64,000 bases of DNA from JALYYC01 sp039922495 (GTDB taxonomy: Bacteria; Chloroflexota; Dormibacteria; CF-121): assembly GCA_039922495.1 (NCBI GenBank), contig JBDTEO010000006.1, positions 62,001-126,000 of the forward strand, in the 5' to 3' direction. Made by a program: the position numbers and the translations under genes. The notes under the pieces were generated by a model. It did no database searches and was not told the DNA's origin. It saw only the letters and a list, made by a program, of their open reading frames with translations. Shown here piece by piece: positions 23,886-32,738 of this stretch (position 1 is the stretch's first letter; every line of letters starts with the position of its first letter).

Positions 23886-25633
23886 CAGTCCCTCCGCTCG
23901 ATGATGGAGATTGGATCGAGCCGAAGCAGCTGCCAGGCGACGGTGCCCATCCCGAAGACGAAGACCATCAGGGGGATCGGGAGCGTGTGCGTGATCAACA
24001 GCCCCCAGTCGAAGACGTTCATCAAGAGGCCGTGGGGCACGATGAAGACGCTGTTGAACCAGCCGAGCACGGCGACACCGAGCCCGACGCCAAGGACCCA
24101 GGCGGCCAGCGTCACGCCAAGAGACTCCCCGGCGACCCGCAGAATCAGGCCCCAGCGGCTATAGCCGATGGCGGCGAGCAGGCCGAACTCGTTCATGCGC
24201 TGGCGGAAAAAGAGATGGTTCAGAAGGCCGACCACAAGCGCCATGACGATCGTGACCAGGATGATCAGGAACTTGTTGATGGTGTCGAGGTTGGCGATCA
24301 GGCTGTCGATCTTGCCCTTGATGTAGGCCCAGTCGAAGAGGCGGAAAGGCTGGTTGCCGATCAGGCGCACCATCTGGTCATGGACCTGCTGCTCGTGGCC
24401 CGCTAACGGGACCACGACCAGCCCCTGATACCGGCGCTCGAAGAGATAATGCTGCGTCATATATTCGAGCGGGATCACGCCGATCCGGGTGGGTCCGTGC
24501 AGGATGCCGACGACCGTGAAGGTGTCGGGGAGGCGGTCCAGCTCATCGATGGCGTTCCCGACCTTGCCGCCAACGCCGACATTTCGAGCTCGCGCGACCT
24601 CCTCGGAGATGGCGATCTCGTTGACGTTGGCTCGAGGGAGACGGCCGGCCACGAGCTGATCGTCGTAGAGGGTGAGCAGCCGTTGCATGCCGCTCTGATC
24701 GACGCCGTAGAGATCGAACTGGGCGTTGCCCGCGAGCAGATTGATGTCGAGGTTGGAGTACGCATCACGGCGCACGAAGTCGGCGCCCGAGATCTTCGCG
24801 CTCGCCGCCTGCAGCTGGTCGAGGCCGGGCTGGGGGGCCTCGAACGAACCGAGACTGGCGGTCAATCCATCGAGCGCGACTTTGAATTGATCGATCGCCT
24901 GGCTCGGCGACGGCGGAACGGGGAGGTTCGAGATCGCCGCACCCGCGTTGTTCAGGGCGGCGGTGTCGCGGTTCATGTTGAGCAGGGACTGCTGCAGGCC
25001 GGCTGCATCCGATGAGGCGGCCGTTGCGGCGCTGTGCAGGCGGGCGATCTGCGCCGTGTCGGGAAGGATCGACCGCAGAATGGTCTGGTGTTGCTGGATG
25101 TAGGTGAACAAGGGAGTCGGATCGGTCGGGTTCTGGCTCAACTTTTGCTCCAGCTCGGTAAAGGCCTTTTCCTCGGCCTGGAGGCGCTGAACCCGGACGA
25201 TGAGGTCGCCCAGCGGTAGGAGGTCGCCACGGAGGCGCGCCGCGTAATAGCGAGCGTTGCTGGCATCGATCTGCAACTTCTGGACGAGTGGAAGCTGGGC
25301 CCGGACCTGGGCCGGGAGCGCTGTCACCGCGTCGTAGTAGGAGGAGATCCCGCCAGGGCCATCCAGCGTCTCGAGCTGCGATTTGACATCGCGCAGGTGC
25401 GAGAGCGACGTTTGCAGCGGGTTGGCGAGGTCCTGGTCCCTGGTCGCCTTGGGCGCGACCAGGATCAGCTTCTGGTAACTACCGTAGGTGGCGTAGGCGG
25501 TCTCCTTGGCCGACGCCAGCAGCGAATCGGTGACCACGACGCCCAGGATGGCGAGCGCCAAGATCCCAATGACAGGAATCACCTTGCGCTTGTTGCGCAG
25601 GTAGAAGTGCCACAGCGAGAGGGGATTCTCCAT
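23885..25633 (-). CDS. FtsX/MacB-type ABC permease
   Basis: This 582-residue membrane protein starts with a cytosolic stretch and one membrane helix (VIPVIGILALAILGVVVTD). A large external region of about 350 residues follows, with helical, probably coiled-coil, Gln/Ala-rich segments and a MacB-like periplasmic core. Three C-terminal helices carry an FtsX-type segment (IILVTIVMALVVGLLNHLFF and beyond). It pairs with the ATPase that follows. MacB-like systems move peptides, lipids or envelope molecules by mechanotransmission; the substrate here is unknown. Confidence 0.85.
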   Translation of the reverse strand: MENPLSLWHFYLRNKRKVIPVIGILALAILGVVVTDSLLASAKETAYATYGSYQKLILVAPKATRDQDLANPLQTSLSHLRDVKSQLETLDGPGGISSYYDAVTALPAQVRAQLPLVQKLQIDASNARYYAARLRGDLLPLGDLIVRVQRLQAEEKAFTELEQKLSQNPTDPTPLFTYIQQHQTILRSILPDTAQIARLHSAATAASSDAAGLQQSLLNMNRDTAALNNAGAAISNLPVPPSPSQAIDQFKVALDGLTASLGSFEAPQPGLDQLQAASAKISGADFVRRDAYSNLDINLLAGNAQFDLYGVDQSGMQRLLTLYDDQLVAGRLPRANVNEIAISEEVARARNVGVGGKVGNAIDELDRLPDTFTVVGILHGPTRIGVIPLEYMTQHYLFERRYQGLVVVPLAGHEQQVHDQMVRLIGNQPFRLFDWAYIKGKIDSLIANLDTINKFLIILVTIVMALVVGLLNHLFFRQRMNEFGLLAAIGYSRWGLILRVAGESLGVTLAAWVLGVGLGVAVLGWFNSVFIVPHGLLMNVFDWGLLITHTLPIPLMVFVFGMGTVAWQLLRLDPISIIERRD

Positions 25634-25666
25634 GCACGCTCATTTCATGATAGGTGGCATCCGAAA

Positions 25667-26566
25667 TCAAACGGCGCGCTGAACTCGCCGAGCCGTTTTC
25701 CGCCGCCTGGGTGGGACTGCGGCCGGCAGGGCGCGCGGGTAGGTGCCAAGCACCTCAAGGAAGGTCGTCACCCGGCGGGCGGCCCGGATCGAGGCCGCTA
25801 CCGGCCTATCCGACCGCCGTCCGTCGAGGTCGAGATAGAAGACGTACTCCCAGGGCGGTTCTCGGCGAGGCCGCGACTCGAGCTTGGACAGGTTGACGTC
25901 CGCGTCTTTGAAGCAGGCGAGCAGGTCAAAAAGCGCGCCGGGTTCGTTGCGGACGGCGCAGACCAGCGAGGTCTTCCACCCGAGGGACTTCCGGTTGAGC
26001 GGTGGGGGTTTCGGCCGCCCCGGACCGCGCCGGCTGACCAGAAAGAAGCGCGTGATGTTGTCGCCGACGGTCTGGATACGCTCGGACAGAACCGCCAGTC
26101 CGTAGAGGTCGGCCGCCCGGCGGCTGGCGATCGCGGCCTGGTCCGGCCGGCCCTCCGCCTGGACGATCCGGGCCGCTCCCGCCGTGTCGTAGGTCGGAAT
26201 CGGCTCAAGGCCCTCGCGCACCACGAAGGCCTCACACTGGGCCAGTGCCTGGGGATGCGAGAGGACACGCGTGAGACCCGCGCGCGGGCTGTCGGGCAGC
26301 GTCAGCAGGCAGTGGTCGACCTGCAGCGCGACCTCGCCGACGACCATCACCCGGTACTCGAGAAGCAGGTCATACGTCTCGAGCACGCTGCCGGCCTGCG
26401 AGTTCTCGATCGGCACCAGCGCCAGGTCGATGGTGCGGTCGGCCACGCGGTGGAAGACGTGCCGCAGGGTGCGTAACGCCACCGGTTCGGCCGACGGATA
26501 GTGCTGATGGAGGGCCTCTTCGGAGTACGCGCCGGGCTCCCCTTGATAACCGATCGTGATCGCCAT
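25667..26566 (-). CDS. pheA: Prephenate dehydratase
   Basis: Converts prephenate to phenylpyruvate in phenylalanine synthesis. The 299-residue protein is monofunctional, with no chorismate mutase domain. It begins with the classic GYQGEPGAYSE; conserved VPIENSQAGSV, a substrate-binding TRFFLV motif, and a C-terminal ACT domain with the phenylalanine-binding ESRPRREP follow. ATG 26566 is the start because the preceding in-frame codons do not match the family. A basic tail of about 20 residues is extra. It is divergent from the acyl-CoA dehydrogenase gene, 34 bp away. Confidence 0.93.
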   Translation of the reverse strand: MAITIGYQGEPGAYSEEALHQHYPSAEPVALRTLRHVFHRVADRTIDLALVPIENSQAGSVLETYDLLLEYRVMVVGEVALQVDHCLLTLPDSPRAGLTRVLSHPQALAQCEAFVVREGLEPIPTYDTAGAARIVQAEGRPDQAAIASRRAADLYGLAVLSERIQTVGDNITRFFLVSRRGPGRPKPPPLNRKSLGWKTSLVCAVRNEPGALFDLLACFKDADVNLSKLESRPRREPPWEYVFYLDLDGRRSDRPVAASIRAARRVTTFLEVLGTYPRALPAAVPPRRRKTARRVQRAV

Positions 26567-26583
26567 GGAGATTCCAGCCACTC

Positions 26584-26591
26584 TATACAAT
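26584..26591. promoter_or_regulatory. Shared -10-like element between pheA and the acyl-CoA dehydrogenase gene
   Basis: TATACAAT on the plus strand reads ATTGTATA on the minus strand, so the same 8 bp provides a -10-like hexamer in both directions (TATACA and TGTATA). It lies in the only noncoding space between two divergent genes if the dehydrogenase starts at TTG 26601. Confidence 0.4.
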
Positions 26592-26600
26592 GAGGTCGTT

Positions 26601-27761
26601 TTGCCTCCCCTCGTGGATTTTTATCGCGTCGATGACCTGTTGAGCGAGGAGGAGCGACTGGTCCGCGGGACCATCGGTCGCTTCGTCGACGACCGCTTTC
26701 TTCCGCTGGTCGCGGAGCACTATGAGCGCGGCACGTTCCCCTCCGAAATCGTTCCAGAGCTTGCCCGGCTCGGCGTGTTTGGGATGCACCTCCACGGTTA
26801 CGGCGCGGCCGGGCTGTCGAACGTGATGTACGGGCTCGCCTGCCAGGAGCTGGAGCGTGGCGACAGCGGCCTGCGGAGCTTCGTCTCCGTGCAGGGATCG
26901 CTCTGCATGTTTCCGATCAACCGCTACGGCTCCGAGGAGCAGAAAACACGCTGGCTGCCGCCGATGGCGAAGGGCGAGGTGATCGGGTGCTTCGGTCTGA
27001 CCGAGCCGGAGTTCGGGTCGAATCCGGCCGGCATGGCGACGCGTGCGCGGCGAGACGGCGATGACTGGGTCCTGAATGGGACCAAGCGATGGATCACCAA
27101 CGGCAACGTGGCCGACCTCGCCATCGTCTGGGCGCGGACCGACGAGGGGATTCGCGGCTTCCTGGTGGAGAAGGGCACGAAAGGGTTCGAGGCGCGTCAG
27201 ATCCATCACAAGCTGTCGATGCGGGCCTCAGTGACGTCGGAGCTCATCCTCGATGACTGCCGCATCCCGGCCGCGAACGAGTTACCGGGGGCCCGGGGCC
27301 TCAAAGGTCCGCTGTCCTGTCTCAACGAGGCGCGTTTCGGGATCGTCTGGGGCGTTCTCGGCGCGGCGATCGCCTGTTATCAGAGCGCACTGGATTACGC
27401 CAAGGCGCGGGTGCAGTTCGACAAACCGATCGCCGGCTATCAGCTCACCCAGGAGAAGCTGGTCAACATGCTGACCGAAATCACCAAGGGCCAGCTGCTG
27501 GCGCTCCAGCTTGGGCGCCTCAAAGACCAGGGCAAAGCCACGGCGACCCAGATCTCGATGGGGAAGCTGAACAATGTCCGCGAGGCGCTCCAGATTGCGC
27601 GCGAAGCCCGCACGATTCTCGGCGGCAACGGGATCAGCCTCGAGTACCCAGTCATGCGGCACATGGCGAACCTGGAAACCGTTCTCACCTACGAGGGCAC
27701 CAGCGAGATCCATCTGCTCGCGGTCGGCGAAGAGATCACCGGGCTGCCCGCCTTCAAATAA
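26601..27761 (+). CDS. Acyl-CoA dehydrogenase, glutaryl-CoA dehydrogenase type
   Basis: FAD enzyme of about 386 residues. Conserved segments are CFGLTEPEFGSNP, the flavin-binding KRWITNGNVADLAIVWA, RARVQFDKPIAGYQL, and the active-site base in TYEGTSEIH. The pattern (GGNGISLEYPVMRH) is that of glutaryl-CoA dehydrogenases, which oxidise and decarboxylate glutaryl-CoA in lysine/tryptophan breakdown, although substrate cannot be fixed by eye. Upstream GTG 26556 and ATG 26565 would overlap the divergent pheA start; TTG 26601 with GAGG five bases upstream fits the family N-terminus (DFYRVDDLLSEEE) and leaves room for a promoter. Confidence 0.85.
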   Translation: MPPLVDFYRVDDLLSEEERLVRGTIGRFVDDRFLPLVAEHYERGTFPSEIVPELARLGVFGMHLHGYGAAGLSNVMYGLACQELERGDSGLRSFVSVQGSLCMFPINRYGSEEQKTRWLPPMAKGEVIGCFGLTEPEFGSNPAGMATRARRDGDDWVLNGTKRWITNGNVADLAIVWARTDEGIRGFLVEKGTKGFEARQIHHKLSMRASVTSELILDDCRIPAANELPGARGLKGPLSCLNEARFGIVWGVLGAAIACYQSALDYAKARVQFDKPIAGYQLTQEKLVNMLTEITKGQLLALQLGRLKDQGKATATQISMGKLNNVREALQIAREARTILGGNGISLEYPVMRHMANLETVLTYEGTSEIHLLAVGEEITGLPAFK

Positions 27762-27771
27762 CGCGGCGGCG

Positions 27772-28518
27772 CTAGGGGCGGATCTCTCGCGGCTTGTTGG
27801 TGTAGATCGCGTTCGCCGAGAGCGCCCGGGACCAGGCCAGGGCGAGCGGGTCGTCGACGGTCCAGACGCCGATCAGCTTGCCGGCGGCGTGCAACTCGAC
27901 GGCCGTGTCGGGATCGATCGATGCCCAGTGGGGGCAGAAGACCTCGGCACCGGCATCGGCCATCACCCGCAGTGGATCGACTGGCCGTGACGCCATCAGC
28001 ACGCCGGTCATGATGCGCGGCTCGAGTTCACGGATGCGCTTGACGCTCCGGTGATCGAAGGAAATGACGATCACCTCCTGGATCATGCTCGCCGCCGTCA
28101 CGGCCCGAACGACGCGGCTCTCGATCCCTTCGTACGGCAGCGGAAGGTTCTTGATCTCGATCGCGACGCCGACCTTGCCCCGGGCCAGGTCGAGGACCTC
28201 GGCCAGGCTGGGAATCGTTTCGCCGCCAAAGCGGGGGTCCTTCCACGAGCCGGCGTCAAAGCCTTTGAGCTCGGCGAGGGTGTAGTCGCGCACCAGTCCG
28301 CTGCCAGTGGTCGTGCGGTCGATCAGGTGGTCGTGGACGACGACCAGCTCCCGGTCGTCCGAGAGATGCACATCGCACTCGATCACGTCGACGCCCAGCT
28401 CGATGGCGGAGCGAAACGATGCCAGCGTGTTTTCTGGACACTCATCGGCATTGCCCCGATGACCCCCGAGCAGCGGGCGCCCACTTCGAAGCTTCACCTG
28501 GAGGGATTCCGCGGTCAA
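27772..28518 (-). CDS. Glycerophosphodiester phosphodiesterase
   Basis: Hydrolyses glycerophosphodiesters to glycerol-3-phosphate and an alcohol. The 248-residue TIM-barrel protein has GGHRGNADECPENTLASF at the N-terminus, ECDVHLSDD and VVVHDH as metal and catalytic motifs, AIEIKN in the middle and GVWTVDDP near the end. No signal peptide, so it is cytosolic like UgpQ. The start overlaps the ALDH stop by 4 nt on the same strand, so the two are co-translated; why a GDPD and an ALDH pair is unclear. Confidence 0.92.
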   Translation of the reverse strand: MTAESLQVKLRSGRPLLGGHRGNADECPENTLASFRSAIELGVDVIECDVHLSDDRELVVVHDHLIDRTTTGSGLVRDYTLAELKGFDAGSWKDPRFGGETIPSLAEVLDLARGKVGVAIEIKNLPLPYEGIESRVVRAVTAASMIQEVIVISFDHRSVKRIRELEPRIMTGVLMASRPVDPLRVMADAGAEVFCPHWASIDPDTAVELHAAGKLIGVWTVDDPLALAWSRALSANAIYTNKPREIRP

Positions 28519-29999
28519 CCCTCGCTTTTCTTCGATTGCCTCTCCACCGCAGGCGTGGGTTGGGTCTGGATGCCGATAAATTTCATCTCGGTCATCTCGT
28601 CGATGGCGTAGCGCACGCCCTCGCGGCCGAGGCCGCTCGACTTGATGCCCCCATACGGGTAGTTGTCCTGTCGGTAGATGGAGGACTCGTTGATCCAGAC
28701 ACCGCCGACAGCCAGGTCGCGTCCGAATCGCAACGCGCGATCGATGTTCTTCGTGAAGACGCCGGCCTGCAGGCCGTAGATCGAATCGTTCGCCTTCTCG
28801 ATCGCCTCCTCGTCGTCATCGAAGGGCAAGACCGAGAGCACCGGCGCAAACACCTCCTGCAGGATCACCTTGAGGTCGTGCTTGGGGTTCACGATCACGG
28901 TGGGCTCGACGAAATGATCCCGCTGCGTCCCCCCGGTTGCGACCGTAGCCCCGCTCTGCCGGGCCTCGTTGACCCACGTGATGGTGCGCTCGATGGCGCT
29001 CTCGTCGATCAGCGGCCCCAGGTCGGTGGACTCATCGAGCGGGTCGCCCAGCTTGAGCGCTCGGACTTTTGGCAGGAACCGATCGAGGAACCGATCCAGG
29101 ACGGTGCGCTGCACGTAGAGCCGCTGGGCGGAGATGCAGACCTGCCCGGCGTAGGCGAAGGCGGCGCGCACCATGGCGGTGGCCGCCAGGTCGAGGTCGG
29201 CATCGTCGCAGATGATGTTTGGCGAATTCGAGCCGAGCTCCAGGGTGACCCGCTTGAGCCCGGCGGCCTTCAGGAGTTGTTCGCCGACCTCCATGCTGCC
29301 GGTGAAGCTCACCTTGTTGATGCGCGGGTCACGCACCAGCGGATCGCCGATTGCGCCACCGCTGCCGATGACGACATTGAGCGCGCCCGCCGGAAGGCCG
29401 GCGTCCTTCAGGGTTCGCGCGAGCTTCAGGGCGGACACCGGCGTCTTGCTGGCTGGCTTCAGGACAACCGTATTGCCCGCCGCCAGCGCGGGGGCAACCT
29501 TGTGGCTTACGAGGTTCAACGGGAAGTTGAAGGGGCTGATCGCGGCGACCACGCCGATGGGCTGACGGACCACCAGGCCCCAGCGGTTCTCGCCGTTGAG
29601 GGCGGCGTCCATGGGCAGGGCTTCCCCGCTCATCGACTTGATCTGCTCGGCGGCGAACAGGAAGACCTGGACCGATCGCATCACCTCGGCGCGGGCGTCT
29701 CGAATCGGCTTGCCGGCCTCCAGCGCGATCGTCCGGGCAAAATCCTCCTTGCGTTCGGCGATCAGATCCGAGGCGCGGCGCAGAATCCGTGCCTTTTCAT
29801 GCGCGGGCATCCGGCGCATGACCGTCTCGAAGGTGCGCCGGGCCGAGGCGATCGCCGCTTCGAGATCGGCCGGGCTGGCCTGGGCGACTTCGGCGACGAG
29901 TTCGCCGTTGTACGGGCTGATCACCTTGATGGTGCCGGCGTGCGAGGGCACCTCGGCCCCGTCGATCCAGAGTCCCATCGGCTTCTCCGCCACGGCCAT
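28515..29999 (-). CDS. NAD(P)-dependent aldehyde dehydrogenase
   Basis: A 494-residue ALDH superfamily enzyme. The Rossmann and active-site motifs are FNFPLNL, FTGSMEVGEQ, the glutamate in VTLELGSN and the catalytic cysteine in GQVCISAQR. It ends with IYGLQAGVFTKN and the oligomerisation tail. It resembles the lactaldehyde/glyceraldehyde-phosphate (non-phosphorylating) group, but the substrate is not fixed. ATG 29999 (MAVAEKPMGLW) is chosen; the frame is open much further but with noncoding-like sequence. Glycerol-phosphate from the neighbouring GDPD could link it to glyceraldehyde metabolism, a guess. Confidence 0.88.
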   Translation of the reverse strand: MAVAEKPMGLWIDGAEVPSHAGTIKVISPYNGELVAEVAQASPADLEAAIASARRTFETVMRRMPAHEKARILRRASDLIAERKEDFARTIALEAGKPIRDARAEVMRSVQVFLFAAEQIKSMSGEALPMDAALNGENRWGLVVRQPIGVVAAISPFNFPLNLVSHKVAPALAAGNTVVLKPASKTPVSALKLARTLKDAGLPAGALNVVIGSGGAIGDPLVRDPRINKVSFTGSMEVGEQLLKAAGLKRVTLELGSNSPNIICDDADLDLAATAMVRAAFAYAGQVCISAQRLYVQRTVLDRFLDRFLPKVRALKLGDPLDESTDLGPLIDESAIERTITWVNEARQSGATVATGGTQRDHFVEPTVIVNPKHDLKVILQEVFAPVLSVLPFDDDEEAIEKANDSIYGLQAGVFTKNIDRALRFGRDLAVGGVWINESSIYRQDNYPYGGIKSSGLGREGVRYAIDEMTEMKFIGIQTQPTPAVERQSKKSEG

Positions 30000-30114
30000 G
30001 GGCCAATCGTACTTCGTCGCGAACTCTTTACATCGCCCCTGCAAGTGCAAGAAACCGCCGAACTCGGCGTGACACCAGCAGCGAACGGCGCACAACGCCG
30101 ATTCGCGGGTGGCC

Positions 30115-31281
30115 ATGACCTTACCGAACCTCCGGTCCTTGATCCTGCGTCGGCGGGTCCAATCGCTGGCCGTCGCCCTGCTGGCGCCCTTCCTGGCGAT
30201 CGCGCCGCTGCATCTCCTGTCGCCCGCCCGCGCGACCGCCCACGCCAACACGGCGCCGGTTCAGGTCGGGATCAGCTTCAGCCCGCGACGTGCCGCCGCC
30301 CTGGGCCTTGACTACCAGGCGGCATTTCGCCAGCTCGAGGCGATGCATTTCCGCGCCATCCGTCTCAGCGCCTACTGGAACCAGATCGACTCCGAGGGGT
30401 ACGACCAGCTCGACTGGCTGATGCAGGAGGCGGCACGATCCAGGCAACCAATCGTCCTGACGGTTGGCATGAAGGGTCTCGGCTGGCCCGAGTTCTACAT
30501 CCCGGAGGCGATCATCCCGGCTGCCGTCCGGGACGGCGAGGATGTCGCGGCTGATCCCACGTTCCGTGAGGCGACGATGACCTTCGTCGAAGACACCGTC
30601 TTTCGATACCGTGATAATCGCGCCCTGCTTGCCTGGCAGGTGGAGAACGAACCATTCAACCGAGCGGGGCCGCACCGTCTCTGGATCGATGCCGATTTCC
30701 TTCGCACCGAGATCGCCACCGTCCGGCAGCTCGATGCCCGCCAGCGACCGTTGATCGTCAATGCCTTCAGCCACTTCAACCTGGTGTTCGACCAGGCCTC
30801 CGCGCGGCACCCCTTCGACGTTCGTGAACTGCTCGGGTTTCAGGCGGACAGCGCCGAGCGCGACAGCCTCGCCGTGCTCAACAAGGGGGACATCCTCGGG
30901 CTAGATGTCTACACCGCGATCGGCTACCGGTTCCTCGGGCAGAACCGCCTGAGCCACGCCGACAGCGACTGGCCCGACCGGCTCGAGGCGCTCCATGGGC
31001 TGGCCACCTCGCAGGCCAAGCAGGCCTGGATCACGGAAGCCCAGGCCGAGCCGTGGGAAGCGTCGAGGGTCAGCTTCACGAATCCGAAGAGCACCAGTCC
31101 GCAAGCCATCCGCAGCATCTTCAACAACCTGGCCGATTCCGGCTACAGCACAGTCCTACTCTGGGGCAGCGAATACTGGTTATGGCGCGCCGCTCACGGC
31201 GACACGCGCTGGCTCGATACCGTACGACGGATCCTCTACGACGAGGTGAAAGCGCCACCGATGCGACCGGCCGGCGCGTGA
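30115..31281 (+). CDS. Secreted TIM-barrel glycoside hydrolase-like protein
   Basis: A 388-residue protein with an N-terminal signal segment (basic LRRR followed by VALLAPFLAIAPLHLL), then a (beta/alpha)8 glycosidase fold of the GH5/GH-A clan type. The acid/base candidate is Glu179 in VENEPFN, the nucleophile candidate is Glu308 in WITEAQAEP, and IRLSAYWNQID and LLWGSEYWLWR complete the barrel. It is exported or anchored and probably acts on a polysaccharide; the substrate is unknown. Divergent from the ALDH gene. A GTG two codons earlier is an alternative start. Confidence 0.75.
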   Translation: MTLPNLRSLILRRRVQSLAVALLAPFLAIAPLHLLSPARATAHANTAPVQVGISFSPRRAAALGLDYQAAFRQLEAMHFRAIRLSAYWNQIDSEGYDQLDWLMQEAARSRQPIVLTVGMKGLGWPEFYIPEAIIPAAVRDGEDVAADPTFREATMTFVEDTVFRYRDNRALLAWQVENEPFNRAGPHRLWIDADFLRTEIATVRQLDARQRPLIVNAFSHFNLVFDQASARHPFDVRELLGFQADSAERDSLAVLNKGDILGLDVYTAIGYRFLGQNRLSHADSDWPDRLEALHGLATSQAKQAWITEAQAEPWEASRVSFTNPKSTSPQAIRSIFNNLADSGYSTVLLWGSEYWLWRAAHGDTRWLDTVRRILYDEVKAPPMRPAGA

Positions 31282-31296
31282 GGCGTTGCTAGCCGG

Positions 31297-31602
31297 CTAG
31301 TCCCGCATCCCGCCGGCCATCGCGCCCACCACCATGAAGGGTTCGCTGCCGCTGGCGACCGCCTCCGGCACGGGGGTGTCCGGCGATTCGTTGGAGAGGT
31401 CCTGTTCGCAGGCAAAGAAGCGGATGAAGGCGCGCCGCTGGAATGTCGACTGATCGCGGATCGTACCCCGCAACATCGGATAGCTCGCTTCAAGGGCGTC
31501 GAGGACCGACCGCTGCGTTGCCCGGCCCGCCAGATCGACGCGGACCTCGCCGTCGACCTGCGCCAGCTTCCGCAGATGCGTCGGAAGCAGGACCCGGATC
31601 AC
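31297..31602 (-). CDS. MoaD/ThiS-like ubiquitin-fold protein
   Basis: A 101-residue protein starting at GTG 31602, which overlaps the stop of the BNR-repeat gene as GTGA. It has the beta-grasp pattern of MoaD/ThiS: a first strand IRVLLPTHLRKLA, a turn and strand EVRVDLAG, a helix (SVLDALEASYPML) and a final strand with PFMVVGAMAGGMRD. Sulfur carriers end in Gly-Gly; here GG is followed by three residues (MRD), so either the tail is trimmed or the protein is not a sulfur carrier. MoaD-like genes next to BNR/sialidase-like genes are, from memory, a recurrent pair in bacteria. Confidence 0.72.
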   Translation of the reverse strand: MIRVLLPTHLRKLAQVDGEVRVDLAGRATQRSVLDALEASYPMLRGTIRDQSTFQRRAFIRFFACEQDLSNESPDTPVPEAVASGSEPFMVVGAMAGGMRD

Positions 31603-32714
31603 CGGAGCGTCTGGACTTCCACCGAGAGGACCTTTGGGAGGTCGCGGACGATTGGCGCCCAGGTATCGCCGGCGTCCGCCGAGCCGTAGACCTGGCCGCC
31701 GGTGGTCCCGAAGTAGATCCCGTGGGGATCGAGGCTGTCGACCGCCATGGCATCGCGCAGGACATTGACATAACAGTTCTCCTGCGGCAGGCCCCTGGTC
31801 AGCGGTTCCCACTCATTGCCGCCGGTCCGGCTGCGATAGACGCGCAGCCGCGCGTCGGGCGGCACGTGCTCGGAGTCGCTCTTGATCGGGACGACGTAGA
31901 TCGTGTCCGGCTCGTGCGGGTGCACGTCGATGGGAAACCCGAAGTCGCTCGGCAGGTTGCCACTGACCTCCCGCCAGGAGTCGCCGCCGTCATCGCTGCG
32001 CATCACGTCCCAGTGCTTTTGCATGAACAGGACATCGGGTCGTGAGGGGTGCATCGCGATCCGGTGGACGCAATGCCCGACCTCAGCATGCGGATCGGGG
32101 ATCCCTTCCGACTTCAAGCCGCGGTTGATCGGTCGCCAGGTCGTCCCCGCGTCGTCGGAGCGGAAAGCCCCGGCCGCCGAGATCGCGACCAGGATCCGGC
32201 CCGGATGACTGGCGTCGAGGAGGATCGTGTGCAAACACATCCCGCCCGCGCCCGGCGCCCAGTGGGGGGCGGTCGGGTGGCGCCGCAGACCGGAGAGTTC
32301 CTGCCAGGTCTTGCCGCCGTCCGAGGTGCGGAAGAGCGCGGCATCCTCCGCGCCCGCGTAGACGGTATCCGGGTGGTCGAGGGATGGCTCGAGGTGCCAG
32401 ATGCGTTTGAATTCAAACGGTCGCGGGGTGCCGTCGTACCAGAGATGGGTCCCCGCCTCGCCCTCGTAGGCGAACTGGTTTCCAACCGGCGCCCAGGTTT
32501 TCCCGCCGTCATCGGAGCGTTGAATCAGCTGCCCGAACCAGCCGGTGTTCTGCGACGCATACAACCGGTTGGGATCGGCCGGGGATGCTTTGACGTGGTA
32601 CACCTCCCAGCCGGCAAAGTGCGGACCGCTGACGTCCCATTTCTGCCGCTTTCCGTCCGCCGTGATGACGAAGGCCCCCTTGTGGGTACCGACTAACACC
32701 CGAACCCTGCTCAT
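31599..32714 (-). CDS. BNR/Asp-box beta-propeller protein
   Basis: A 371-residue protein with no signal peptide and five Asp-box repeats (S-x-D-x-G-x-T-W type): SDDGGKTW, TSDGGKTW, SDDAGTTW, SDDGGDSW and SADAGDTW, spread through a beta-propeller. Such domains occur in sialidases and in YCF48-like photosystem assembly factors, but here the catalytic sialidase residues are not visible, so only the fold is inferred. It is coupled by 4 nt with the MoaD-like gene. Cytosolic by prediction. Confidence 0.82.
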   Translation of the reverse strand: MSRVRVLVGTHKGAFVITADGKRQKWDVSGPHFAGWEVYHVKASPADPNRLYASQNTGWFGQLIQRSDDGGKTWAPVGNQFAYEGEAGTHLWYDGTPRPFEFKRIWHLEPSLDHPDTVYAGAEDAALFRTSDGGKTWQELSGLRRHPTAPHWAPGAGGMCLHTILLDASHPGRILVAISAAGAFRSDDAGTTWRPINRGLKSEGIPDPHAEVGHCVHRIAMHPSRPDVLFMQKHWDVMRSDDGGDSWREVSGNLPSDFGFPIDVHPHEPDTIYVVPIKSDSEHVPPDARLRVYRSRTGGNEWEPLTRGLPQENCYVNVLRDAMAVDSLDPHGIYFGTTGGQVYGSADAGDTWAPIVRDLPKVLSVEVQTLR

Positions 32715-32738
32715 GCGCCTTCCTCCTGCCTCAGCCCG

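Noticed and set aside
28419..30311. 630-codon plus-strand frame opposite ALDH and GDPD
   Set aside because: Both genes on the minus strand carry full catalytic motifs; the plus frame has low-complexity acidic/His/Gly-rich sequence typical of a shadow.
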